NCBI GenBank assembly: GCA_946481105.1
Contig: CAMLMM010000061.1
Coordinates: 1 to 12,869 of the forward strand
DNA: 12,869 bases
Reading direction: 5' to 3'
Origin: an uncultured Alphaproteobacteria bacterium
Lineage (GTDB): Bacteria; Pseudomonadota; Alphaproteobacteria; Micavibrionales; Micavibrionaceae
A program made the position numbers and the translations under genes. Positions 1-6,798 of this stretch are shown one piece after another (position 1 is the first letter of the stretch; every line of letters begins with the position of its first letter). The notes under the pieces are model-generated. The model saw only the letters and a list, made by a program, of their open reading frames with translations. It was not told the DNA's origin and did no database searches.

Positions 1-89
1 TGGTGGCCCCGGCCGGAATCGAACCGGCACGCCCGTTACCAGGCTGCAGATTTTAAGTCTGCTGCGTCTACCTATTTCGCCACGGGGCC
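1..89 (-). tRNA. tRNA-Leu (anticodon TAA)
   Basis: Read on the minus strand, the 5' end GGCCCCG (89-83) pairs fully with CGGGGCC near the 3' end, followed by discriminator A and an encoded CCA (3-1). The anticodon loop is CTTAAAA inside a perfect stem, giving anticodon TAA, which reads leucine UUA codons. A T-arm with GGTTCGATTCC is clear. The 89-nt length and extra variable-arm bases fit a class II leucine tRNA. The CCA ends exactly at the window edge, so the gene appears complete. No promoter was recognised upstream of position 89. Confidence 0.95.
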
Positions 90-282
90 TTCCGACATGT
101 GCCAATTCCAGTCTTTTAGTCTGCAAATAACATTTTTCTGCGCTTCCGTTTCTCACGTACTCAAATGTACGTTGCGATACGGTTCTCAAAAAACATTATT
201 TTCGACACAAAATCCTTCGATTTGCATCATGTCTCGATCATTAGGTCGATGATCAAGAAACAGATGTTTACGGGGAATATGA
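90..282. other. gene-poor stretch between tRNA-Leu and the winged-helix regulator
   Basis: I see no convincing gene here. Two short dyads are present: CGTAC/GTACG around 156-171, and GATCAT/ATGATC at 236-241 and 249-254. The second lies just after the regulator's stop on the minus strand, but no T-run follows it, so I do not call it a terminator. Confidence 0.5.
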
Positions 283-645
283 TTATTTTTCAAGAGCAGA
301 TAACAAGCTGCGCAGAGCTGCTTTGCCGGAATTGGTTAAGTAGAGCTCTTTGCGGCGCCGTTCGGTTGGGGAAACGCGCATATCAATAAAACCATAAGGC
401 TGACCTTTTTGCCTGTAGTTGGATAAGGCCCCGGTAATGCGGGACACAGTGGAGAGGGCAAGGCCCGTCTTTTCGGCAAGATTAGTCAGAGAGCACCCTT
501 CGTTTTCGGCGATTTCCACCAGACACAATGCGTACTGTATTGGGAACTCTGGGTCGATCTTTTGAATCGCCCGCAGAAGATTCAGAAGCTGTGCCGTGGG
601 ACTTCCGGTAAAACTGGGGGCCGCGAAGGTCGATGTCTTTTTCAT
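283..645 (-). CDS. compact MarR-type winged-helix transcriptional regulator
   Basis: This 120-residue protein is predicted to be a cytoplasmic DNA-binding regulator. A helix-turn-helix spans about residues 52-75 (LTNLAEKTGLALSTVSRIT), where the recognition helix carries the Ser-Thr-Val-Ser-Arg pattern typical of MarR-like proteins. A wing follows at about 82-104, ending in the LYLTNSGKAAL motif that begins the last helix in MarR proteins. It is shorter than usual MarR proteins (about 140-150 residues), mainly at the N-terminus. I chose the ATG at 645 because a promoter at 669-696 predicts transcription starting near 662. That excludes the TTG at 696, which would add 17 residues. A weak AAGGGA lies about 11 nt before the ATG. 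The target genes cannot be read from the sequence. Autoregulation is possible but is only inference. Confidence 0.82.
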   Translation of the reverse strand: MKKTSTFAAPSFTGSPTAQLLNLLRAIQKIDPEFPIQYALCLVEIAENEGCSLTNLAEKTGLALSTVSRITGALSNYRQKGQPYGFIDMRVSPTERRRKELYLTNSGKAALRSLLSALEK

Positions 646-668
646 TATAGAAACTTTCCCTTGGGGTG

Positions 669-696
669 AATATAATATGTGTCCAAGGAAGGTCAA
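669..696 (-). promoter_or_regulatory. predicted sigma70-type promoter of the winged-helix regulator
   Basis: On the minus strand, TTGACC (696-691) is separated by 16 nt from TATATT (674-669). Transcription would start near 662, leaving a leader of about 17 nt before the ATG at 645. The -35 box has five of six consensus bases. This is a prediction from sequence only. Confidence 0.55.
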
Positions 697-812
697 TGAT
701 AGTTTCCTTTTGGTGTTTGCTAAAGCTGTACAATGGGGTTAAGCCAAAAGTAAACGAGCACTCGATGTAAATGGCACCTATAGATTGTATTTTGGTATAA
801 AAACGCACACAC

Positions 813-891
813 AGCCCCTCATAATTTATTTTTTTCAAAATAAAACATTATTTTATTTTAACTATTCTTAAATTTTAAAGGAGAGGGGGCT
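813..891. repeat. nested inverted repeat: AT-only hairpin inside GC-rich arms
   Basis: AAAATAAAA (837-845) and TTTTATTTT (851-859) form a perfect 9-bp A/T-only stem around CATTA. Farther out, AGCCCC (813-818) is matched by GGGGCT (886-891). The element lies between the end of the pentapeptide-repeat gene and the promoter of the regulator, both on the minus strand. No T-run follows the outer arm in either direction, so it is not a standard intrinsic terminator. Confidence 0.45.
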
Positions 892-922
892 AACGGATTA
901 TTAAAATTGGAGCCATGAGAAC

Positions 923-1465
923 TCAATCGAAAGTAGTAGTATTTTGAGGCTGCTCTATATCTTTGGTATGGGGCTGTGATGGATTTTCATGGTGAGTCAA
1001 AGCGTTGCTTCCGCATAGCTTTGTTACGGAGGAGCAGGGGAATGCGCATGATTCTATTAAATAAGCCTGCGCGAGATTAAGATTATGAATGCCATGACCG
1101 CGGAAAATGCAGTGGCTGAAGCAGGCTTCGGAGATGTCGGTCGATGAGTAAAAAGCACTGTCGAAACGGCATGACTGGAAATCCGAATAACAGAAACACG
1201 TATCGTGCAGTCGCGTCAGGGTGAAGTTGCAGTCGGCGAATTTACATTCACTCATATTCGCGCCTGTCAGGTCGCAATCCTGAAAACTTACATTGATAAA
1301 GGTTGCGCCATCAAGATTGGCATGACGCAGATCGGCCCCGTTAAGTGCAAGGTCGCGGATTATTATTCCCTGTGCCGCTGCCTGTTCCAGCGTAGCGACA
1401 AGAGAGGAATAATCACCGGGTGAAGGAGGGGTAGTCGTATGAATGTTACGCAGTAATGACTTCAT
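923..1465 (-). CDS. pentapeptide-repeat protein, cysteine-rich
   Basis: The 180-residue product holds 20 consecutive pentapeptides from about residue 41 to 140. The central position of each is Leu, Phe, Met, Ile or Tyr (L41, L46, L51, F56, F61, L66, M71, F76 and onward). The residue two before it is mostly Ala, Cys, Ser or Thr. This is the A(D/N)LXX pattern of right-handed quadrilateral beta-helices, so about five coils are expected. There are 11 cysteines, and 64, 74, 79, 99 and 119 fall on the inward-facing i-2 position. There is no signal peptide, so it is probably cytoplasmic. The N-terminal 40 residues and the polar tail after 152 lie outside the helix. Start: the ATG has a good GGGAGAAA box about 8 nt upstream. 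Some relatives (Qnr, MfpA) protect DNA gyrase by mimicking DNA, but the family is diverse and no function can be assigned here. Confidence 0.85.
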   Translation of the reverse strand: MKSLLRNIHTTTPPSPGDYSSLVATLEQAAAQGIIIRDLALNGADLRHANLDGATFINVSFQDCDLTGANMSECKFADCNFTLTRLHDTCFCYSDFQSCRFDSAFYSSTDISEACFSHCIFRGHGIHNLNLAQAYLIESCAFPCSSVTKLCGSNALTHHENPSQPHTKDIEQPQNTTTFD

Positions 1466-1489
1466 TGGTTTGTTTCTCCCACATGTTTG

Positions 1490-1515
1490 CGGCCTGCGTC
1501 ACTGGACGCAGGTCG
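1490..1515 (-). promoter_or_regulatory. stem-loop in the leader of the pentapeptide-repeat gene
   Basis: CCTGCGTC (1493-1500) and GACGCAGG (1505-1512) form a perfect 8-bp stem around a 4-nt loop. It can be extended by three pairs (one G-T) to 1490-1515. It lies about 25 nt before the ATG of the pentapeptide gene and inside the leader predicted from the promoter at 1590-1617. No T-run follows on the minus strand, so transcription termination is unlikely. Confidence 0.5.
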
Positions 1516-1589
1516 GTTTCTTGTCTATGTTATCCGTTGAGATCCCCAGAAGACTTGATATCAACAGTTCCATTATATCGATTGTTTTT

Positions 1590-1617
1590 ATTAAATGATT
1601 TAGGGTGCTTACGTCAA
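1590..1617 (-). promoter_or_regulatory. predicted promoter of the pentapeptide-repeat gene
   Basis: On the minus strand, TTGACG (1617-1612) is followed after 16 nt by TTTAAT (1595-1590). Each box matches five of six consensus bases. The expected leader is about 118 nt and contains the stem-loop at 1490-1515. A second perfect TATAAT (1577-1572) lies just downstream but lacks a good -35 box. No clear promoter was found for the divergent uvrC, which must lie in the same 202-bp region. Confidence 0.45.
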
Positions 1618-1667
1618 CAAATTTTATGTAATAAGCAATTTTTTTAGTGTAATTCCGTTCGGGCTTC

Positions 1668-3518
1668 ATGACAGAAAATCCCCTGGAAACCATATTTTCT
1701 GTAGGTATCGCGGTCATCCGCGACGAGGTGTCGCGGCTGAAAGACGTGCCGGGCGTGTACCGCATGCTGTCTGAAAAAGGGGAGGTTCTTTACGTTGGTA
1801 AGGCCAAATCGCTGAAGAAACGGGTCATCAATTATACGCGGATTGAAAAACTGCCGCACCGTATCCAGCGCATGGTGGCCGAGACCCGCAAAATGGAATT
1901 TATCCATACGCAGACGGAAGTTGAGGCGCTGCTGCTGGAGGCCAATCTGATAAAAAGTCTGCGGCCTGCGTATAATGTCCTGTTGAAAGACGATAAATCC
2001 TATCCTTATATTCTGATGACGGAGGACCATCCATATCCATTGATTACCAAGTTTCGTGGCAAGCCCGATAGAAAGGGGACTTATTTCGGTCCATTCGCGA
2101 GTGGCTATGCGGTGAATGAAACACTGATGTTGTTGCAGCGTGTGTTTATGCTGCGTAATTGCAGTGACTCGTATTTTGCCGCCCGGACCCGGCCCTGTCT
2201 GCAATACCATATCAAGCGCTGTACCGCGCCCTGCGTCAATAAAGTTACCCATGATGATTACATGCAGCAGGCCAATAGCGCGCGCGATTTCCTGTCTGGC
2301 AAGAGCCGTCAGGTGCAGGATAAGTTACAGCATGACATGCTGGCGGCCAGCGCCGCGCAGGATTACGAACTGGCAGCATCCTTGCGTGACCGTATCCGCG
2401 TTCTGACCCAGATACAATCGAAACAGCGTATCAATGGAATGGCGCTCGGTGATGCCGATGTCGTTGCGATGGTGACGCGGGCAGGGAAGGTCTGTATCCA
2501 GGTCTTCTTTTTTCGTGGCGGGCAAAGCTTTGGCAACCGTTCCCTGTTTCCCGTGCATACCGAAAGCGAAACCGAATCCGAGATTATGGCCAGTTTTCTG
2601 GCGCAGTTTTACGAGGGGAAGCCAGTGCCGCCGGAAATTATTGTCAGTCTGGAACCTAGCGAAATCAGCCTGTTGCAGGAGGGATTATCGTCAGCGACCG
2701 GGCGCAAGGTGGTCATTACTGTCCCATCGCGCGGGCAGAAAAGGGAGTTCGTCGATTTTGCCATTCAAAATGCAGAGGAGGCATTGCAGCGGAATCTGCT
2801 GCAACGTCAGACTGACGGCAAATATCTGGAGCAAGTGGCCGAATTATTCATGATGGATGTGCCCCCGAAGCGTATTGAGGTGTATGATAACAGTCACGTT
2901 TCCGGCACGAATATGATCGGCGCATTTATCGTAGCGGGGCCGGAAGGGTTCGAGAAAAATTCATACCGCAAGTTTAATATAAAATCGGCGGCGATGGCAG
3001 ATGATTACGGCATGATGCGTGAAGTCATGGCACGCCGCTTTGGCAAGGTGACGTCGGATGATGAGAACTGGCCGGATATCGTGCTGGTCGATGGGGGGCT
3101 GGGGCAGTTGAATGCCGTATATGAAGTGTTTGATGAGTTAGGTATTTCAAATCAGCTGACCGTGGTTGGTATTGCCAAAGGGGAAGACCGTAATGCAGGG
3201 CGTGAGAAATTCTTCATGCGCGGGCGTGATATGTTCCAATTGCCCATCAACGACCCTGTATTACATTACCTGCAGCGTTTGCGGGATGAGGCACACCGTT
3301 TTGCCATCGGTACGCATCGTACCCGCCGGGCAATGGCAACAGGTGTCAGTCAGCTTGATGAGCTTCCGGGAGTCGGGCCAAAGCGCAAGAAAGCATTATT
3401 ATTACATTTCGGATCAGCCAAAGCCGTAGCGGATGCCACCGTGGAAGATTTGGCAAAAGTCGAGGGAATCTCATGGGATTTGGCCGAAAAAATATATGGG
3501 TATTTTCATTCTGGCTGA
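1668..3518 (+). CDS. uvrC: excinuclease ABC subunit C (UvrC)
   Basis: UvrC makes the two incisions either side of a DNA lesion in nucleotide excision repair, after UvrA and UvrB load. The 616 residues match the usual length and layout. The GIY-YIG nuclease, about 26-105, has PGVY at 28-31, YVGKAKSLKKRV with likely catalytic R52, and E91 in LLLEANLIK. Four cysteines, C165, C177, C185 and C189, have the spacing reported to bind an Fe-S cluster in UvrC. A UVR (UvrB-contact) motif lies at about 213-248. The RNase H-like endonuclease domain shows D407 in EVYDNSH, the D445/D446 pair, D475 in VLVDGG and H543 in DEAHRFA. A tandem helix-hairpin-helix region starts at LDELPGVGPKRKKALL and runs to about 612. 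The ATG at 1668 has no strong ribosome-binding site, but the reading frame and N-terminus fit. No clear SOS box was seen upstream. Confidence 0.97.
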   Translation: MTENPLETIFSVGIAVIRDEVSRLKDVPGVYRMLSEKGEVLYVGKAKSLKKRVINYTRIEKLPHRIQRMVAETRKMEFIHTQTEVEALLLEANLIKSLRPAYNVLLKDDKSYPYILMTEDHPYPLITKFRGKPDRKGTYFGPFASGYAVNETLMLLQRVFMLRNCSDSYFAARTRPCLQYHIKRCTAPCVNKVTHDDYMQQANSARDFLSGKSRQVQDKLQHDMLAASAAQDYELAASLRDRIRVLTQIQSKQRINGMALGDADVVAMVTRAGKVCIQVFFFRGGQSFGNRSLFPVHTESETESEIMASFLAQFYEGKPVPPEIIVSLEPSEISLLQEGLSSATGRKVVITVPSRGQKREFVDFAIQNAEEALQRNLLQRQTDGKYLEQVAELFMMDVPPKRIEVYDNSHVSGTNMIGAFIVAGPEGFEKNSYRKFNIKSAAMADDYGMMREVMARRFGKVTSDDENWPDIVLVDGGLGQLNAVYEVFDELGISNQLTVVGIAKGEDRNAGREKFFMRGRDMFQLPINDPVLHYLQRLRDEAHRFAIGTHRTRRAMATGVSQLDELPGVGPKRKKALLLHFGSAKAVADATVEDLAKVEGISWDLAEKIYGYFHSG

Positions 3519-3527
3519 TTTAAAGGC

Positions 3528-3555
3528 TTGCGAAATCCCGACTCTGTGCTAATTT
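3528..3555 (+). promoter_or_regulatory. possible promoter for the bactofilin gene
   Basis: TTGCGA (3528-3533) lies 16 nt before TAATTT (3550-3555), immediately after the uvrC stop. Transcription would begin near 3562. The match is moderate, and the bactofilin may also be transcribed by read-through from uvrC because no terminator separates them. Confidence 0.35.
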
Positions 3556-3645
3556 GGCAACATCCCAACGGACAACAATATAATGTGCAGTCAGACATGT
3601 CTGCTGCGTGTATTTACGAACCAAACTGGAAAGGTTAAACAGTCA

Positions 3646-4368
3646 ATGTTTCATCGTCCTACAACACCCAACTCTCCAACTTCACCGGCACAAGGAGAAA
3701 GCCAAGCCATGAATCAAACATCCCAAACGCCCGAAGCAGCCGACAGTGCGGCTGACCGTTCGGTAGATATTCCGTCCAGCCCGTTCCAGCGCCCAGGCCA
3801 GCCTGCGGCAGCTCCGATGGCAGCAGCGGCACCACGTGCAGCCGCCCCGGCTTACGCTGCATATCCAGCTGCGTATGGCATGCCATCCTCTTCCGCCAGC
3901 GCAGCGTCATCTGCTGACCCAAAAGCCCGCCGTCTGATTATCGGCCAGGGCATCACCATGTCCGGTGAGATCGAGTCATGCGATATGCTGATCGTTGAAG
4001 GTACGGTCGAGGCTGCCCTGAAGGGCGCCAGTATGCTGGAAATTGCAGAAACCGGTATGTTCTATGGCACCGTTGAAATTGACGAAGCCACTATCGCCGG
4101 AAAATTTGAGGGCGATCTGACCGTAAACGGTCGTCTGACGGTACGTGCCACCGGGTCCATCACTGGCGCGATTTCCTACAAAGAGCTGGCCGTTGAAGCC
4201 GGTGCCACCATTGACGGCAAAATTACCCCTTTAGGAGGCAAAGGAGCCTCCTCTGAAAAAAAGTCGCATAAGGGGAAGTCTGACTTCCCCGTGAAGGAAG
4301 CCAAGGCCGCGCAAGCCGCCAGTGCTCAGGATGAACTTCCTATCCTTCAACGTGCAGCAGGCCAGTAA
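3646..4368 (+). CDS. bactofilin (polymer-forming cytoskeletal protein)
   Basis: Bactofilins self-assemble into filaments without nucleotide and often recruit peptidoglycan enzymes or set cell shape. The 240-residue product has the characteristic core at about 96-195: repeated short beta-strands of the right-handed helix, recognisable in RRLIIGQGITMSGEIE, MLIVEGTVEA, GKFEGDLTVNGRLTVRATG and KELAVEAGATIDGKI. Before it is a disordered tail rich in Ala, Pro and Ser (about 45-92). After it is a Lys/Ala-rich C-terminal tail. I chose the ATG at 3646 because it begins with MF, as many bactofilins do, where the first residues serve as a membrane-binding peptide; AAAGG lies 10 nt upstream. In-frame alternatives are 3583 (21 residues longer) and 3709, which has AAGGAG about 11 nt upstream and would give 219 residues. 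The gene is closed by a terminator. The family call is firm; the start is not. Confidence 0.9.
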   Translation: MFHRPTTPNSPTSPAQGESQAMNQTSQTPEAADSAADRSVDIPSSPFQRPGQPAAAPMAAAAPRAAAPAYAAYPAAYGMPSSSASAASSADPKARRLIIGQGITMSGEIESCDMLIVEGTVEAALKGASMLEIAETGMFYGTVEIDEATIAGKFEGDLTVNGRLTVRATGSITGAISYKELAVEAGATIDGKITPLGGKGASSEKKSHKGKSDFPVKEAKAAQAASAQDELPILQRAAGQ

Positions 4369-4384
4369 GTCTGTGAAATTCAAG

Positions 4385-4409
4385 AAAAGCCGGGGAAACC
4401 CGGCTTTTT
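4385..4409 (+). terminator. intrinsic terminator after the bactofilin gene
   Basis: AAAAGCCGGG and CCCGGCTTTT form a perfect 10-bp stem capped by a GAAA tetraloop, ending in a T-run. It lies 16 nt after the bactofilin stop. The leading A-run could also let it act weakly on the minus strand. Confidence 0.9.
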
Positions 4410-4429
4410 CATTGTCGCCGAAAAAAATG

Positions 4430-4449
4430 CCTAAAAACAGGTTTTTAGG
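4430..4449 (-). terminator. possible minus-strand terminator / palindrome before tRNA-Thr
   Basis: CCTAAAAAC and GTTTTTAGG form a perfect palindrome separated by two bases; a realistic hairpin has 8 bp and a 4-nt loop. On the minus strand it is followed by CATTTTTTT, so it could stop transcripts running past the histidine kinase gene. It also sits two bases before the putative -35 box of tRNA-Thr, so a protein-binding site is an alternative. Confidence 0.4.
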
Positions 4450-4451
4450 GG

Positions 4452-4480
4452 GTGACATATAGGGCGGGATATTGTAAATA
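4452..4480 (+). promoter_or_regulatory. predicted promoter of tRNA-Thr
   Basis: GTGACA (4452-4457, five of six -35 bases) is followed after 17 nt by TAAATA (4475-4480), with AATAAT overlapping two bases later as an alternative -10. The tRNA begins 20 nt downstream. No other gene lies between the upstream terminator and the tRNA. Confidence 0.45.
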
Positions 4481-4500
4481 ATGGCCCGCTTCATGCGAAT

Positions 4501-4575
4501 GCTGCCGTAGCTCAGTGGTAGAGCACGTCCTTGGTAAGGACGGGGTCGGAAGTTCAATCCTTCTCGGCAGCACCA
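4501..4575 (+). tRNA. tRNA-Thr (anticodon GGT)
   Basis: The acceptor stem GCTGCCG pairs fully with CGGCAGC, followed by A and an encoded CCA. The anticodon loop TTGGTAA, closed by CGTCC/GGACG, gives anticodon GGT for threonine ACC and ACU codons. The D-arm (AGCTCAGTGGTAGAGC) and T-arm (GTTCAATCC) are canonical. The total of 75 nt including CCA fits a class I tRNA. Confidence 0.95.
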
Positions 4576-4639
4576 TTTTTCCCTATGTTATATTTATGAA
4601 TTATATTCAAGTCTTTAAGGATCATTTTTCATTTATCGG

Positions 4640-4670
4640 ATGAGCTATAAAGTTTAAAAATATAACTCAT
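4640..4670 (-). repeat. inverted repeat just past the histidine kinase stop
   Basis: ATGAGCTATA (4640-4649) and TATAACTCAT (4661-4670) form a 10-bp stem with one wobble pair around an 11-nt AT-rich loop. It lies 14 nt beyond the kinase stop codon on the minus strand. No T-run follows, so it may protect the 3' end of the message rather than terminate it. Confidence 0.4.
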
Positions 4671-4683
4671 TTAATGTTAACGC

Positions 4684-6075
4684 TTAAGCGACTTTTAGTT
4701 GGGCAACCTGCCCAAATATAATTGTGGCCTGCAATCCGTTATCGGCATTACGCAATGCCAGTCTGCCATTATGAAGCGCGGCCACGGCGTTGACGAGGCT
4801 CAGACCCAGGCCAAAACCATGCGTATGACGGCTGCGGTCGGCGCGGAAGAAACGGTCTTTAGCTTTTTCGAGCAATTCATCCGGCATGCCACCGCCATTG
4901 TCGGCCACCGTCAGCCTTATTTCGCTGTTTTGCTGGGTGAGGGACACGGCGACATGACCAGCTTCGGGCGTGTATTTAGCCGCGTTATCGATCAGGTTCA
5001 CAAATGCCTGTCCCAGCAATTGTTTATCACCACGCAGATAGACGGGCGTATCGGGCAGGGAACAGGTCAGCTTGATTTGTTTATCTTCAAAAATAGATTC
5101 ATGAAATTCGATGACATCCTGCACCAGTTGCCGGATATCTACATCCTCGAAAAATTCGGTCCCGGCGCGTGATTCAGCTTTGGCGATATTCAGGATATTG
5201 TCGAACATTACCACGATTTTATCGATCATGGCTATGTTCTGCTGCAATTGTTTGCGCGTCTCTTTATCAAGGTCCGGGCGTTCGCAAATGGTACTGAGCT
5301 TCATGCGAATGCGACTGATGGGCGTACGCATATCATGCGCGATGGCGTTGCTGGATTCCGCGACGGTTGAGAGGAGGGTGGAATTCCAGTCCAGCATCTC
5401 ATTCAGGTTCTGAGCCAGATGTTCAAACTGGTCATAACCGCCCACTGTTTTAATGCGGTACTGCAGATCACCACCCATCACGGCTTCGCAGGCCTTGTTG
5501 AATTTGCGCAGATGGCGGTTCAACAGCCACATAATCAGGAAGCTGAGTACCAGAGAGATAAACAGCGATAACAGGATATTCTTGAACAGGATGATGTGCA
5601 GTGAATGATGCAGCGAGTCGATCTGGTGAATATCATAGCCGATAACGAGCGTGATTTTTTTCGAGAAATGCAGGGTTTTAATCATCAGGTGCAGGGGCTG
5701 CATTCCCTCGCGTGGGATATATAATTCGCGAAATTTTCCGCCGTCTTCTGTCGGTGGTTCGATTTCGTGCCAGGCGGTAAAGTTCCCGGACACGTAGCGT
5801 GTGCCGCGCAGCCCGAGGTAAAGATTTTTATCCTGCCCCTGGGTAACCAGCGCGTCGATATTATCTTTCAACTGGTATACGCCGCCGGCTTCCATCGCCT
5901 GGTCCATTTCAAAGGCATGCGCGTTAATCAGGTTGCGTACATCGTCATAGGTGGCGTCGACCGACTGATAATACATGAGTACACGCAGAGTCAGCAGCGT
6001 AACGCAGAGACCGAGAAAAATCAGCAATCCTGCGCGGAACGAGAAGCTTTTGAGGATGGTATCAGGCTTTGGCAC
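4684..6075 (-). CDS. membrane sensor histidine kinase
   Basis: This is the sensor of a two-component pair. It should phosphorylate the regulator encoded just upstream. In the 463 residues, a first membrane segment lies at about 15-35, a periplasmic sensor region at 36-160, and a second membrane segment at about 163-186. A HAMP linker follows to about 235. The dimerisation/phosphoacceptor motif is SNAIAHDMRTPISRIRMKL, with phospho-His H247. The ATPase domain shows the N box NLIDNAAKYTP (360-370), DNGGGMP (392-398), the F box DRFFRADRS and GFGLGLSL (420-427). All catalytic boxes are intact. The start is a GTG overlapping the last 14 nt of the regulator gene, which implies translational coupling. 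HAMP plus a short periplasmic domain resembles QseC/CzcS-type kinases, but the stimulus is unknown. Confidence 0.95.
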   Translation of the reverse strand: MPKPDTILKSFSFRAGLLIFLGLCVTLLTLRVLMYYQSVDATYDDVRNLINAHAFEMDQAMEAGGVYQLKDNIDALVTQGQDKNLYLGLRGTRYVSGNFTAWHEIEPPTEDGGKFRELYIPREGMQPLHLMIKTLHFSKKITLVIGYDIHQIDSLHHSLHIILFKNILLSLFISLVLSFLIMWLLNRHLRKFNKACEAVMGGDLQYRIKTVGGYDQFEHLAQNLNEMLDWNSTLLSTVAESSNAIAHDMRTPISRIRMKLSTICERPDLDKETRKQLQQNIAMIDKIVVMFDNILNIAKAESRAGTEFFEDVDIRQLVQDVIEFHESIFEDKQIKLTCSLPDTPVYLRGDKQLLGQAFVNLIDNAAKYTPEAGHVAVSLTQQNSEIRLTVADNGGGMPDELLEKAKDRFFRADRSRHTHGFGLGLSLVNAVAALHNGRLALRNADNGLQATIIFGQVAQLKVA

Positions 6076-6742
6076 TTATTTTATATCCCACGCCTTTGAT
6101 AGTTTTGATGAGCTGCTTATCAAAAGGTTTATCGACCTTGATGCGCAGTTTACTCATCTGCGCGTCAATGAGGTTCGTGTTGGGGCTAAAATGGAAGTCC
6201 CACACGCCTTCGAGCAGCATGGTGCGCGTGACAACCTGATCCACACGGCGCATCAGGAATTCCAGCAGTTGGAATTCTTTATTCTGCAGGTCCAGTTTCT
6301 GACCTTGCCGCGTGACTTCGCGGGTCAGGAGATTCATATCGAGATCACCCACCTGTAATGATGTCTGCTCGGTCTGTTCCGGGGCGCGGCGGCGTGCGAG
6401 GACTTCGACACGGGCCAGTAATTCACCGAATTCAAAGGGTTTGCTGAGATAATCATCGGCACCTGCCTTCAGGCCCTTGATGCGTTCATCGACACGGCTG
6501 AGCGAGCTTAGAATCAACACTGGAACATTATTACCTGCATTGCGCAGCGTCTGAACGACCGACAAACCGTCGAGCTTGGGCAGCATACGGTCCATGATAA
6601 TCACGTCATATTGTTCTTCGGTGGCCAGGAAGAGCCCATCCATACCATCCTTGGCCATGTCCACATTATGGCCTGACTGCTTAAATCCATCCCTGACGAA
6701 CTGGGCGTGGCTGTTATCATCCTCGACGACTAAAATACGCAC
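6062..6742 (-). CDS. OmpR-family response regulator
   Basis: This 226-residue DNA-binding regulator pairs with the overlapping kinase. The receiver domain (about 1-115) has the acidic pair D8/D9 in LVVEDD, phospho-acceptor D51 in IIMDRMLP, a Ser (S79/S80) at the usual Thr/Ser switch position, and K101 in LSKPF. The C-terminal winged helix (about 130-224) shows the OmpR pattern: LTREVTRQGQ, NKEFQLLEFLM, VVTRTMLLEGVW and the wing ending TIKGVGYKI. I chose the GTG at 6742, giving VRILVVEDD as N-terminus, because AGGA lies 6 nt before it (+ strand 6749-6752). Reading from the TTG at 6832 would add 30 residues translated through a hairpin, unlike any receiver domain. The leader holds a terminator-like hairpin, so expression may be controlled by attenuation. 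Confidence 0.95.
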   Translation of the reverse strand: MRILVVEDDNSHAQFVRDGFKQSGHNVDMAKDGMDGLFLATEEQYDVIIMDRMLPKLDGLSVVQTLRNAGNNVPVLILSSLSRVDERIKGLKAGADDYLSKPFEFGELLARVEVLARRRAPEQTEQTSLQVGDLDMNLLTREVTRQGQKLDLQNKEFQLLEFLMRRVDQVVTRTMLLEGVWDFHFSPNTNLIDAQMSKLRIKVDKPFDKQLIKTIKGVGYKISAKA

Positions 6743-6754
6743 AATATATCCTGT

Positions 6755-6798
6755 AAAAAAGTTCAGGCCGCCCCCTCGTTGACTGGGTACGGCCTGAA
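6755..6798 (-). promoter_or_regulatory. terminator-like hairpin (possible attenuator) in the response-regulator leader
   Basis: On the minus strand, TTCAGGCCG (6798-6790) pairs perfectly with CGGCCTGAA (6770-6762). The 19-nt loop can add a CCC/GGG pairing. One C, then six Ts (6760-6755), follow directly, giving an intrinsic-terminator shape. It ends only 12 nt before the regulator's GTG and just before its ribosome-binding site. The upstream hydrolase gene already has its own terminator at 6944-6967, so this second one looks like a control element for the two-component genes. Confidence 0.5.

Noticed and set aside
1..89. tRNA-Leu as an integration site for a mobile element
   Set aside because: No integrase gene or repeated tRNA 3' end was seen in the window, although the region to the left cannot be inspected.
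236..254. Dyad GATCAT/ATGATC as a terminator of the winged-helix regulator
   Set aside because: The stem is only 6 bp and AT-rich, and no T-run follows on the minus strand.
165..389. 74-codon plus-strand frame near the left end
   Set aside because: Its 3' part is antisense to the regulator gene, and it has no ribosome-binding site or recognisable motif.
482..838. 118-codon minus-strand frame overlapping the winged-helix regulator
   Set aside because: It overlaps the regulator in another frame and covers its promoter. Its product shows no family motif, while the regulator frame has a clear helix-turn-helix.
1618..1667. SOS (LexA) box for uvrC
   Set aside because: Only a single GTTC appears; the alphaproteobacterial GTTC-N7-GTTC or GAAC-N7-GAAC pattern is not present.
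1644..2252. 202-codon open frame on the minus strand inside uvrC
   Set aside because: It lies antisense to the clear GIY-YIG domain of UvrC, and its product shows no recognisable family motif. It is a by-product of uvrC codon usage.
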